A stretch of 64,000 nt of DNA from Microglena sp. YARC (lineage: Eukaryota; Chlorophyta; Chlorophyceae; Chlamydomonadales; Chlamydomonadaceae), in the NCBI GenBank assembly GCA_022414725.1, contig CM039463.1:26601503-26665502 (forward strand), in the 5' to 3' direction. The notes under the pieces were generated by a model. The model saw only the letters and a program-made list of their open reading frames with translations. It was not told the origin of the DNA and did no database searches. This document shows, piece after piece, positions 49,401 to 54,540 of the stretch. The number at the start of each line of letters is the position of its first letter. Within the stretch, counting starts at the first letter, position 1. The translations under genes and the position numbers were made by a program.

Positions 49401-51689
49401 AATGCTAACCTATGCAAAACAAAACATCATGCTAACCTATGCAGACCAATGCAACACAAAACATAAGAAAAACAAAACAATGCCAACCGATGAAAAACGA
49501 AACAAAATAAAAACAAAACAATGCCAACTTACGAAAAACAAAACACAAGAACAAAACAATGCCAACCTATGCAAAAGAAAACATTAAAAAAGTTGCGTCA
49601 GAACTGCATCAAGATAGAGACGTAGAAAATTGGTAAGCGACGCGTAAATTGGCAGAGAGTGTTGGCTATCAGAGCGATAGGTGAAAACTGGAATCGAGTG
49701 CAGCGCACCAAAGCCAGGGTTTACAGATGGGCCAGGGTTTCTTGTGGTCGGTCAGTCAAACGGACAACGGGGTGACTCTTGGGGCTCCCGCCCCCCAGAA
49801 GGGAGGGCACCTCACATCACCTCACATCACCTCACCCCACCTTACCCCACATCACATAACCCCACCTCACCTCACATCACATCACATCACCCCACCCCAC
49901 CTCACCTCACCTCACCTCACCTCACCTCACCTCACCCCACCTTATCTCACTTCACATAACCCCACCTCACCCCACCTCACCTTACCTCACCTCACATCAC
50001 CCCACATAATCCTACCTCACCTCTCCTCACCTCACCTCACCTCACATCACCTCATCTTATCTCACCTCACCTTACCTCACATCACATAACCCCACCTCAC
50101 CTTACCTCACCTCACATCACCCCACCTCACCTCACCTCACCTCACCTCACCTCACCTCACCCCACCTCACCCCACCTTACCTCACATCACATAACCCCAC
50201 CTCACCCCACCTCACCTCACCTCACCTCACATCACCCCACCTCACCTCACATCACCTCACCTCACATCACCCCACCTTACCCCACCTTACCTCACATCAC
50301 ATAACCCCACCTCACCCCACCTCACCTTACCTCACCTCACATCACCCCACCTCACCTCAACTCAACTCAACTCAACTCAACTCATATCATCTCACCTCAC
50401 CTCAACCCACTCCACCTCACCCCACTCCACCTCACCCCACCCCACCTCACCCGACCCCACCCCATTGGCAGGTTTAAGCACCGCCTGAATTGCCCCATCC
50501 CACCCCACACCACCACAACCACACCAAGCCACACCACACCCCATTGGCAGGTGTTAGGCACCGCCGGAATTGCCCCATCCCACCCCACACCACCACAACC
50601 ACACCACGCCACACCACACCCCATTGGCAGGTGTTAGGCACCGCCGGAATTGCCCCATCCCACCCCACACCACCACACCATACACACGCCCACCACACCA
50701 CCCGCCCACCCCATTGGCAGGTGTTTGGCACCGCCTGGAGGAGGTGTGGCTTTGACTTCATTCTCCTTCCAACAACTCATAAGTTTGGAATCTCACCCCG
50801 TCTCTCCCCACCCCACCTCACCACACCTAACCACACCACACCACACACATGCTCACACCACACCACCACCCCTTACCCCACACCACACCATCGGCAGGTG
50901 TTATGCACCGCCTGGAGGAGGTGTGGCTTTGGCTCCATTCTCCATCCAACAACTTAAAAGTTTGGAATCTCACCCCATCTCACCCCCACCCCACCACACC
51001 ACACCACACCACACCACACCACACCACACCACACCACACCACACCACATCTGCAGGTGTTAGGCACTGCCTGGATTGCCCCATCCCACCCCACACCACCA
51101 CACCACACCATCAGCAGGTGTTTGGCACCGCCTGGAGTGCCCCATCCCACCCCGCTCCACCACAACCACACCACACCACACCCCATCGGCACGTGTTATG
51201 CACCGCCTGGAGTGCCTATCCCATCCCACCACACCACACACCCGCCCACTACACCACACCACACCTCACCCCATTGGCAGGTGTTTGGCACCGCCTGGAG
51301 TGCCCCATCCCACCCAACACCAATACACCACACACCCTCCCACCCCACCCCACACCACCATACCACACCACACCACACCACCTCACCCCATTGGCAGGTG
51401 TTCGGCACCGCCTGGAGTGCCCCATCCCACCCAACACCAATACACCACACACCCTCCCACACCATACCACACCACACCACACCACCTCACCCCATCGGCA
51501 GGTGTTTGGCACCGCCTGGAGTGCCCCATCCCACACCACCACACCACACCACACCACACCACACCCCATCGGCAGGTGTTTGGAACCGCCTGGAGGAGAT
51601 GTGGCTTTGACTCCATTCTCCTTCCAACGACTCAGAAGTTTGGAATCAACCATTTGGAGCATGGCTACATCCTGAAGAACCCCAATCAC
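30362..51689 (+). CDS. Gene P: nine-exon paralog of gene M, 3' end missing
   Basis: Exons: 30362-30451, 33669-34451, 37142-37486, 42115-42240, 45489-45535, 46588-46744, 47643-47789, 48561-48737 and 51576-51689 (1986 bases, 662 codons, all junctions in frame). Gene M predicts three more exons, which are not visible before the N gap. The protein has a signal-anchor, a long Ala, Lys, Pro, Asp stem, two Cys clusters, FIKTF (lysine strand), CDHHQGN and LIDND. The Arg of the M catalytic motif is His here, so activity may differ. Role inferred as for gene M: a secretory-pathway kinase-like protein. Confidence 0.82.
30505..30835. repeat. Short duplications after the gene P exon 1 donor
   Basis: Two copies of a roughly 85-bp unit (GCTAGAT, AAGGCACACATGGAAGTA, ACTTGA/ACTG) at 30525-30660 are followed by three decayed TAGTTGGGTGTAGCTGGG units to 30835. 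Confidence 0.75.
30836..31300. other. Gene P intron 1, non-repetitive part
   Basis: I see no repeat or exon here. A 94-codon minus-strand frame at 31161-30877 shows no domain and is not called. Confidence 0.5.
31305..32560. repeat. TTTAATGAGATACTGTACAGCTTAATTAGGCACTG array
   Basis: About 28 units of 40-60 bp with cores AATGAGATACTGTA, AGCTTAATTAGGCA and TATAGC. A longer variant with a GTGCATAGATACTGCATCGC insert occurs in the first third. Confidence 0.93.
32790..33035. repeat. Roughly 42-bp tandem repeat, six units
   Basis: Units of GCCTAGAAGCTGTAACAAGT plus AGCTCAAAAAAGAAAAGGAG. The same AGCTGCCTAGAAGCT motif occurs at 12500 and 39595, so the unit may come from a dispersed repeat. Confidence 0.92.
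33050..33668 (+). repeat. Acceptor-side copies of gene P exon 2, 117-bp units
   Basis: Four to five units carry GTAGCTCCTAGTTGTG plus TTATTTGCGACCA, CAGACCCTGTTTTCCAGAAC and CTACCACCCCTTCAGTTCCC. The first part copies the acceptor and first 40 or so bases of exon 2; the rest is intronic. In most copies the acceptor reads GTAG, and the real one reads GCAG. Confidence 0.83.
33669..34451 (+). CDS. Gene P exon 2: long stem
   Basis: The acceptor is ATGCAG before 33669 and the donor is GTGAGT at 34452. It is 783 bases (261 codons) in phase 0. After [15 protein letters not shown] there is a Gln, Ala and Thr-rich part, a roughly 65-residue part with [10 protein letters not shown], then about 13 repeats of the kind [14 protein letters not shown] (34105-34300), and a conserved end with [14 protein letters not shown] long disordered, Lys and Asp-rich stalk is the simplest reading. 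The repeat probably expanded within the exon: units of 12-15 bases (GCTAAAGATCCT) keep frame. Confidence 0.83.
34452..34920 (+). repeat. Four donor-side copies of gene P exon 2
   Basis: Units of about 114 bp repeat the last 75 bases of exon 2 (AGCACCTCGTTGATGTGATG, GGGCTACAGATGAAGT, GCGTATTCTGGTGAGTC) with an intact GTGAGT donor. The first two are nearly identical to the exon; the last two have diverged. Confidence 0.92.
34925..37141 (+). repeat. About 13 acceptor-side copies of gene P exon 3
   Basis: Units of about 170-190 bp carry CACCTGTGCATGCGTTCCCT, CACTACAATGACTG, TTGTACAGTGTGCATTGTGT and GTCGTTGCACACC, i.e. the exon 3 acceptor and about 70 coding bases, then GTATGATTCAAT and AAGCCCCCTGTAAAGCCCCC. 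A short ACTGCACTGACTGC microsatellite grew inside one unit (35750-35900). Three units at 36780-37075 keep only about 20 exon bases. Confidence 0.9.
37142..37486 (+). CDS. Gene P exon 3
   Basis: The acceptor is TGTGCAG ending at 37141 and the donor is GTAAGA at 37487. It is 345 bases (115 codons) in phase 0. It reads [20 protein letters not shown], then KAKKKLEDD, a basic stretch [12 protein letters not shown], and ends [13 protein letters not shown]. The Cys motif and end match gene M exon 3; the basic middle is longer here. Confidence 0.88.
37490..37985. repeat. GTTTTGTTGATGTTAATGTCAAT array
   Basis: Roughly 46-bp units alternate ATGTTTTGCTGATGTTTATG and TTAATGTTTTGTTGATG. It starts just after the exon 3 donor but contains no recognisable exon bases. 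Confidence 0.9.
38020..38230 (+). mobile_element. Family F repeat, copy 2
   Basis: It shares AATCTGAAAGTGGA, TCTAGCTTTATGGTTTAGG, CCTCTTCCAGGGACAGCG, TTTTTATAGC and GGGTCAAAACTAGCGATC with the copies at 2545 and 38390. An (AT)n run follows at 38230-38290. Confidence 0.72.
38390..38690 (+). mobile_element. Family F repeat, copy 3
   Basis: It begins with a SINE-A-like head (AAGGCCCCCGTCGGTAAA), then TCTGAAAGTGGGA, TTAGGCCTCCTCCAGGGACA and GGGTCAAAAGTGGTGATCG. Confidence 0.72.
38690..38960. mobile_element. Two SINE-B copies in inverted orientation
   Basis: A plus copy (38690-38800: GTCCAGGTAAAGAATCAGCC, GGCTCCCTTAAGACCACGCC, CCACCAGGCG) faces a minus copy (38840-38955: AACGCCTGGTGGTGCGTGG, ATTAAGGGAACCCGTCGTAC). 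About 45 bases lie between, so RNA from either strand could fold into a long imperfect hairpin. Confidence 0.75.
39085..39300. repeat. CACGGGATGACCAAATGATGAAG array
   Basis: Four units of about 55 bp (GGGATGACCA, GATGAAGGCAACCCAACC, CCACC...CCCACC) in intron 3 of gene P. Confidence 0.85.
39580..39700. repeat. Dispersed AGCTACCTAGAAGCT motif and a 45-bp duplication
   Basis: GGCTGGCTCAGGAAGCTACC resembles 12490-12515 and 32645-32690. It is followed by two copies of TCAGCTCATAT(C/A)GAAAAGC with GGTAGGGATCGTAAAATT. Confidence 0.6.
39750..40025 (+). mobile_element. SINE-A copy with internally amplified head
   Basis: The head GATCAATTTGTTGGGGCCCAGTTC is repeated about seven times with CATCAGTTGTTTG linkers. 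Then come a single body (CCCTTCTGATATCAAGG, TTGGGCAAGTCCCTTTAG) and a truncated end. Confidence 0.8.
40025..42114 (+). repeat. Acceptor-side copies of gene P exon 4 separated by (TTCA)n and (TTTA)n
   Basis: At least seven copies (near 40028, 40460, 40780, 40895, 41000, 41115 and the real one at 42100) share CTCCAAATGAATGCCACTGC plus AGGGCCTTGAAATAGATCTA, that is, the acceptor and first 20-25 bases of exon 4. Between them are TTCA, TTTA and TCCA microsatellites up to 850 bases long (40050-40320; 41175-42050). Open frames of Ser, Phe, Ile, His and Pro are microsatellite translations. Confidence 0.88.
42115..42240 (+). CDS. Gene P exon 4: Cys-cluster segment
   Basis: The acceptor is CTGCAG ending at 42114 and the donor is GTAAGC at 42241. 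It is 126 bases (42 codons) in phase 0. It reads [14 protein letters not shown], then [19 protein letters not shown], then LPHGH. It matches the first 42 residues of gene M exon 4 (DL.DIAPG, HLPNC, CWGCKHT). In P an intron of 3.2 kb now separates this from the remaining 15 residues. Confidence 0.88.
42241..43345 (+). repeat. Donor-side copies of gene P exon 4 and SINE-A ends
   Basis: About nine copies of the exon 4 end (CTGCGGGTGTTCGCCATCGA, GAAACTTCC) occur: eight clustered at 42490-42800, and one at 43270-43330 that keeps CTGGGGGTGTAAG and the GTAAGC donor. Most clustered copies have lost the AGCACA part. Truncated SINE-A ends lie at about 42350-42420, 42890-42965 and 43095-43190, and reversed SINE-C pieces at 42280-42310 and 42820-42855. 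Confidence 0.82.
43368..43558. repeat. (ATAAT)n microsatellite
   Basis: About 38 pentamers of TATAA with a few substitutions. Poly Ile, Leu, Tyr frames are artefacts. Confidence 0.95.
43745..44960 (-). mobile_element. LINE fragment: 3' part of ORF2 plus tail
   Basis: On the minus strand, 44957-44763 encodes [20 protein letters not shown], a motif typical of the C-terminal side of non-LTR reverse transcriptases. 44944-44468 continues in another frame with [12 protein letters not shown]. 44394-43969 has RICRCC, then [15 protein letters not shown], the CxxC...HxxxxC pattern of a zf-RVT domain, ending before KYIFHFF. At least one frameshift breaks it, and the reverse-transcriptase core is missing. 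43960-43745 is its 3' tail and matches the SINE-A family. It sits in intron 4 of gene P, antisense to it. Confidence 0.87.
44940..45235. repeat. TTTCAAATGCTTGCATACCGTAAATACTTTTATATAC array
   Basis: Five to six units of about 57 bp (AACGAATTTCAAATGCTTGC, ATACCGTAAATACTTTTA). The first unit overlaps the LINE end, so the array may have grown from LINE sequence. Confidence 0.88.
45355..45470. repeat. CCAACACCAACC low complexity
   Basis: Imperfect ACCAACACCC and CACCAC units upstream of gene P exon 5. Confidence 0.8.
45489..45535 (+). CDS. Gene P exon 5
   Basis: The acceptor is CTGTGCAG ending at 45488 and the donor is GTGTGC at 45536 (weak but repeated in the copy below). It is 47 bases: [15 protein letters not shown] plus two bases of a Ser codon, phase 2 like the end of gene M exon 4. 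It aligns with FNNYYSLEIGGSP of M. The shared PS junction with the next exon supports it. Confidence 0.8.
45536..45860 (+). repeat. Donor-side copy of gene P exon 5 and (GGATTGTTAGTTGGTT)n
   Basis: CAGAGCCAGTCGGCACTCCC plus AGGTGTGCAT at 45633-45660 copies the exon 5 end and donor. Around it are AATTTAATTTAATTGA repeats and a GGATTGGATTGTTAGTTGGT array at 45670-45850. Confidence 0.85.
45930..46587 (+). repeat. Acceptor-side copies of gene P exon 6 with (TTTA)n
   Basis: A long copy at 46300-46415 has TTGGCTGTTCC, CCAACAAGACTGAGTTTGGC and GTGCCCATCTTGAAGCCTAG, about 90 bases of exon 6. A shorter one at 46125-46165 has GCCCATCCTGAAACCTAGGC. TTTA runs (46170-46270, 46430-46560), TTGGC runs (46005-46075) and a SINE-A end (45960-45990) lie between. 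Confidence 0.85.
46588..46744 (+). CDS. Gene P exon 6: lysine-strand segment
   Basis: The acceptor is CTTCAG ending at 46587 and the donor is GTGAGC at 46745. It is 157 bases, first base finishing a Ser codon. It reads [20 protein letters not shown], then [19 protein letters not shown], then [11 protein letters not shown]. It aligns along its whole length with gene M exon 5. FIKTF is the candidate beta-3 lysine strand. The Glu in M MAQEL is Ala here (VAQAL), another possible catalytic-site loss. Confidence 0.87.
46800..46865 (-). mobile_element. SINE-C copy, reversed
   Basis: AAATAGTGCGCTTCATTATG, AGGTGTGAGGTTTAGGGGCC, followed by a CA run. Confidence 0.55.
46878..47132 (-). mobile_element. 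SINE-A copy with (GTAT)n tail
   Basis: A GTAT run (46880-46937) is followed by GTCCAGGGGTAGGCCAAATA, AACCCCAAACAATCGTTTAA, CGACGGGGGCCCTGAG and GTGATAATTTAATT. It matches 43745-43960 almost base for base over about 200 bases, so the LINE tail and this element are the same family. Confidence 0.85.
47180..47300. repeat. Poly-C and CCCCAA low complexity
   Basis: A C run at 47180-47199 followed by CCAACCCC and CACCAC units. Confidence 0.88.
47301..47642 (+). repeat. Acceptor-side copies of gene P exon 7 with CCCTAAA spacers
   Basis: CGCCAGGTGAGC recurs at about 47304, 47503 and 47591 before the real exon at 47643. The first copy keeps about 40 exon bases (GAGGAGTGTAGCTTTGATGA) and passes into a SINE-C-like piece. 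The others keep about 10 bases and pass into CCCTAAACCCTAAACCC runs. Confidence 0.85.
47643..47789 (+). CDS. Gene P exon 7
   Basis: The acceptor is CGCCAG ending at 47642 and the donor is GTGAGT at 47790. It is 147 bases (49 codons) in phase 0. It reads [18 protein letters not shown], then [20 protein letters not shown]. Same length as gene M exon 6 and clearly homologous. Confidence 0.88.
47790..48140 (+). repeat. Nine donor-side copies of gene P exon 7
   Basis: Units of about 37-40 bp: ACTTCCATGCATAATTCATA plus CGTGAGTTTGTTTGT. They copy the last 15 or so exon bases (ACCTCCATGCACAATTTATA) plus donor. Alternating variants (ACTTTCATG and ACTTCCATG) show a two-unit period. Nearly all keep GTGAGT. 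Confidence 0.93.
48262..48560 (+). repeat. Acceptor-side copies of gene P exon 8 with CCCTAAA spacers
   Basis: Four copies before the real exon carry TTTCAACAGGATGGTGGTGC plus ACCTAGGCTGACTCCGCCT, then GAAAAACCCTAAACCCTAAA runs of 3-6 heptamers. The exon part is almost unchanged, so the array is recent or homogenised. Confidence 0.93.
48561..48737 (+). CDS. Gene P exon 8: catalytic-loop-like segment
   Basis: The acceptor is TTTCAACAG ending at 48560 and the donor is GTGAGA at 48738. It is 177 bases (59 codons) in phase 0. It reads [19 protein letters not shown], then [20 protein letters not shown], then [10 protein letters not shown]. Compared with gene M, the Arg of DRHxxN is His, while the Asp, second His, Asn and the IDND are kept. 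Activity is therefore uncertain. Two direct and one inverted copy follow. Confidence 0.88.
48738..49012 (+). repeat. Two direct near-full copies of the catalytic exon, in frame
   Basis: Copy A ends at 48884 (147 bases after the exon end) with [16 protein letters not shown] and LIDSDQ before a GTGATA donor. Copy B runs to about 49010 with [16 protein letters not shown] and stops at TAG. There is no stop between exon 8 and the end of copy B, so unspliced reading would give three catalytic-loop-like blocks. In copy B the motif Asp is Asn. I think these are intronic relics; the frame may persist because the unit is a multiple of three. Confidence 0.85.
49025..49115 (-). repeat. Inverted copy of gene P exon 8 part
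   Basis: Read on the minus strand: CTGTTCAGCCAGTGTGACC, AAGGGAACGTGATCCTTACC and GAAGTTAGATCTAATTG plus ATAACGATCA. With copy B it forms an imperfect inverted repeat about 20 bases apart. Confidence 0.85.
49280..49590. repeat. AACAAAACAATGCCAACCTATG array
   Basis: About nine units of 30-40 bp (AAAAACAAAACAATGCCAAC, TATGCAAAACAAAACA) in intron 8 of gene P. Confidence 0.88.
49800..50455. repeat. (CCTCA)n microsatellite
   Basis: About 650 bases of ACCTC, ACATC and ACCCC pentamers with longer-range reuse. Pro, His, Ser, Thr open frames are artefacts. Confidence 0.95.
50460..51575 (+). repeat. About 11 acceptor-side copies of gene P exon 9 with (CCACA)n
   Basis: Units of 80-110 bp carry CCCCATTGGCAGGTGTTTGG or variant, plus CACCGCCTGGAGTGCCCCAT, then CCACACCACAC pentamers. 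Two copies (50722-50790 and 50897-50965) keep about 75 exon bases, including GGAGGAGGTGTGGCTTTG and AACAACTCA/TAAGTTTGG. All keep a good GGCAG acceptor. The long His, Pro, Thr frames are repeat-derived. Confidence 0.92.
51576..51689 (+). CDS. Gene P exon 9 (last exon seen)
   Basis: The acceptor is TCGGCAG ending at 51575 and the donor is GTAGGC at 51690. It is 114 bases (38 codons) in phase 0. It reads [20 protein letters not shown], then [17 protein letters not shown]. Equal in length to gene M exon 8 and homologous throughout. The next exon, expected to resemble IQACLTKISG of M, is not found before the gap. Confidence 0.86.
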
Positions 51690-52810
51690 GTAGGCATGGC
51701 TTTTTGTATCGTATTTTGTGCGTGAAATCTGTGTTGTGTGTTGTGTTGTGTGTGTTTTGTATCCTGAAGAATCCCAATCACGTAGGCATGGCTTTTGTGT
51801 TGTGTTGTGTTGTTGTGTTGTGTTGTGTTGTGTTGGTGTGTTGTGTTGTGTTGTGTTGTGTTGTGTTGTGAGAGTGAAATCTATGTTGTGTGTGCGTGGT
51901 GTGTTGTGTGTGTAAATCCTGAAGAATCCCGATCACGTAGGCATGGCTTTTTGTGTTGTGTTATGTTGTGTTGTGTGCGTGAAATCTGTGTCGTGTATGT
52001 TGTCTTTGTATTGTGTGTGTGTCAAATCCTGAAGAATCCAAATCACGTAGCCATGGCTCTTTGTGACGTATTTTAAACATATTTAAAAAAAACAAACACA
52101 ACACAACATAAGACAAAAATCACGTAGCCATGGCTTCGTGTCTTATGTTGTGTTGTGTGCATGAAATCTGTGTTGTATTGTGTGTGTGTGTGAAATCTAT
52201 GTTGTGTGTGTTGTGTTTGTGTTGTGTTTCGAAATCCTGAAGAATCACGATCACGTAGGCATGGCTTTTTTTTTTTGTGTTGTGATATGTTGTGTGTGTG
52301 AAATCTGTGTTGTGTGTGTGGTTTGTGTGTGTGAAATCTATGTTTCGTGTGTGTTGTGTTGTGTTGTGTTGTGTGTGTGAAATCCTGAAGAATCCCAATC
52401 ACGTACGCATGGCTCTTTGTGTTGTGTTATGTTGTGTTGTGTGCGTGAAGTATGTGTTGTGTGTGTTGTGTGTGTGAAGTCCTGAAGAATCCCAATCACG
52501 TACGCATGGCTCTTTGTGTTGTGTTATGTTGTGTTGTGTGCGTGAAATATGTGTTGTGTGTGTTGTGTGTGTGAAGTCCTGAAGAATCCCAATCACGTAC
52601 ATATGGCTTTTTGTGTTTGTTATGTTGTGTTGTGTGTGTGAAATATGTGCTGTGTTTGTGTTGTGTGTGTGGAATCTGTGTGTGTGTTGTGTGCGTGAAA
52701 TCTGCGTTGTTGTGTGTTGTGTTTGTGCTGTGTGTGTGTACGTGTGTGAAATCTGTGTTGTGTGTGTTGTGTGTGTAAAATCCTGAAGAATCCCATTCGC
52801 GTAGGCATAG
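51690..52810 (+). repeat. Donor-side copies of gene P exon 9 with (TGTTG)n
   Basis: Eight or nine copies carry ATCCTGAAGAATCCCAATCA plus CGTAGGCATGGCTTTTTGTG, the last 25 exon bases and donor, separated by TGTTG and TGTGTG microsatellite and a GTGAAATCTGTGTTG block. A reversed short piece lies at 52085-52130. Confidence 0.92.
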
Positions 52811-54540
52811 CTTTTTGTTTTTCAAATCCTGAGAAATTCCAGGTTCCTGCTGGGCTTTTTGCGTTTCAAGTCCTGAAGAATTCAAATTAGGTCCTGCTAG
52901 GCTTTTTGCGTTTCATATCCTGAAGAATTCCAATTAGGTCCTGCTAGGCTTTTTTGCGTTTCAAGGCTTTTGCCGTCCTGAAGAATTCCAATTAATTAGG
53001 TTTCAGTCCAAATTGCTAGCTTTTTGCGTTTCAAATCCTGAAGAAATTCCAATTAGGTCCTGCTAGGCTTTTTGCGTTTCAAGTCCCCGAAAGAATTCAA
53101 ATTAGGCTTTTTCCTGGGCTTTTTGCGTTTCAAATCCTGAAGAATTCCAATTAGGTCCTGCTAGGCTTTTTGCGTTTCAAGTCCCGAAGAATTCAAATTA
53201 GGTCCTGATGGGCTTTTTGCGTTTCAAATCCTGAAGAATTCCAATTAGGTCCTGCTAGGCTTTTTGCGTTTCAAGTCCCGAAGAATTCCAAATTAGGTCC
53301 TGATGGCTTTTTGCGTTTCAAATCCTGAAGAATTCCAATTAGGTCCTGCTAGGCTTTTTGCGTTTCAAGTCCCGAAGAATTCAAATTAGGTCCTGATGGG
53401 CTTTTTGCGTTTCAAATCCTGAAGAATTCCAATTAGGTCCTGCTAGGCTTTTTGCGTTTCAAGTCCCGAAGAATTCAAATTAGGTCCTGATGGGCTTTTT
53501 GTATCCGTTTCAAAAGTCCTCCTGAAGAATTCCAATTAGGTGCCTGCTAGGCTTTTTGCGTTTCAAGTCCCGAAGAATTCAAATTAGGTCCTGATGGGCT
53601 TTTTGCGTTTCAAATCCTGAAGAATTCCAATTAGGTCCTGCTAGGCTTTTTGCGTTTCAAGTCCCGAAGAATTCAAATTAGGTCCTGATGGGCTTTTTTG
53701 CGTTTCCAAATCCTGAAGAATTCCAATTAGGTCCTGCTAGGCTTTTTGCGTTTCAAGTCCCGAAGAATTCAAATTAGGTCCTGATGGGCTTTTTTGCGTT
53801 TCAAATCCTGAAGAATTCCAATTTAGAAAGTCCTGCTAGGCTTTTTTTGCGTTTCAAGTCCCGAAGAATTCAAATTAGGTTTCAAATCCTGATGGGCTTT
53901 TTTGCGTTTCAAATCCTGAAGAATTCCAATTAGGTCCTGCTAGGCTTTTTTGCGTTTCAAGTCCCGAAGAATTCAAATTAGGTCCTGATGGGCTTTTTGC
54001 GTTTCAAATCCTGAAGAATTCCAATTAGGTCCGTGCTAGGCTTTTTGCGTTTCAAGTCCCGAAGAATTCAAATTAGGTCCTGATGGGCTTTTTGCGTTTC
54101 AAATCCTGAAGAATTCCAATTAGGTCCTGCTAGGCTTTTTGCGTTTCAAGTCCCGAAGAATTCAAATTAGGTCCTGATGGGCTTTTTGCGTTTCAAATCC
54201 TGAAGAATTCCAATTAGGTCCTGCTAGGCTTTTTGCGTTTCAAGTCCGAAAGAATTCAAATTTAGGTCCTGATGGGCTTTTTGCGTTTCAAATCCTGAAG
54301 AATTCCAATTAGGTCCTGCTAGGCTTTTTTTGCGTTTCAAGTCCCGAAGAATTCAAATTAGGTCCTGATGGGCTTTTTGCGTTTCAAATCCTGAAGAATT
54401 CCAATTAGGTCCTGCTAGGCTTTTTTGCGTTTCAAGTCCCGAAGAATTCAAATTAGGTCCTGATGGGCTTTTTGCGTTTCAAATCCTGAAAGAATTCCAA
54501 TTAGGTCCTGCTAGGCTTTTTTGCGTTTCAAGTCCCGAAT
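52811..54540 (+). repeat. Regular dimeric array derived from the exon 9 end, clean part
   Basis: Two alternating half-units form a dimer of about 98 bp: AAATCCTGAAGAATTCCAAT plus TAGGTCCTGCTAGGCTTTTT, and CAAGTCCCGAAGAATTCAAA plus TTAGGTCCTGATGGGCTTTT, each ending GCGTTT. The first half-unit descends from the exon 9 end (ATCCTGAAGAA, ATGGCTTTTTG). From about 53100 the dimers are nearly uniform, a higher-order pattern like satellite DNA. Confidence 0.92.

Noticed and set aside
50650..51725. Open frames of 216-341 codons rich in His, Pro and Thr
   Set aside because: They read through acceptor-side copies of exon 9 and CCACA repeats; only the last 114 bases are a real exon.
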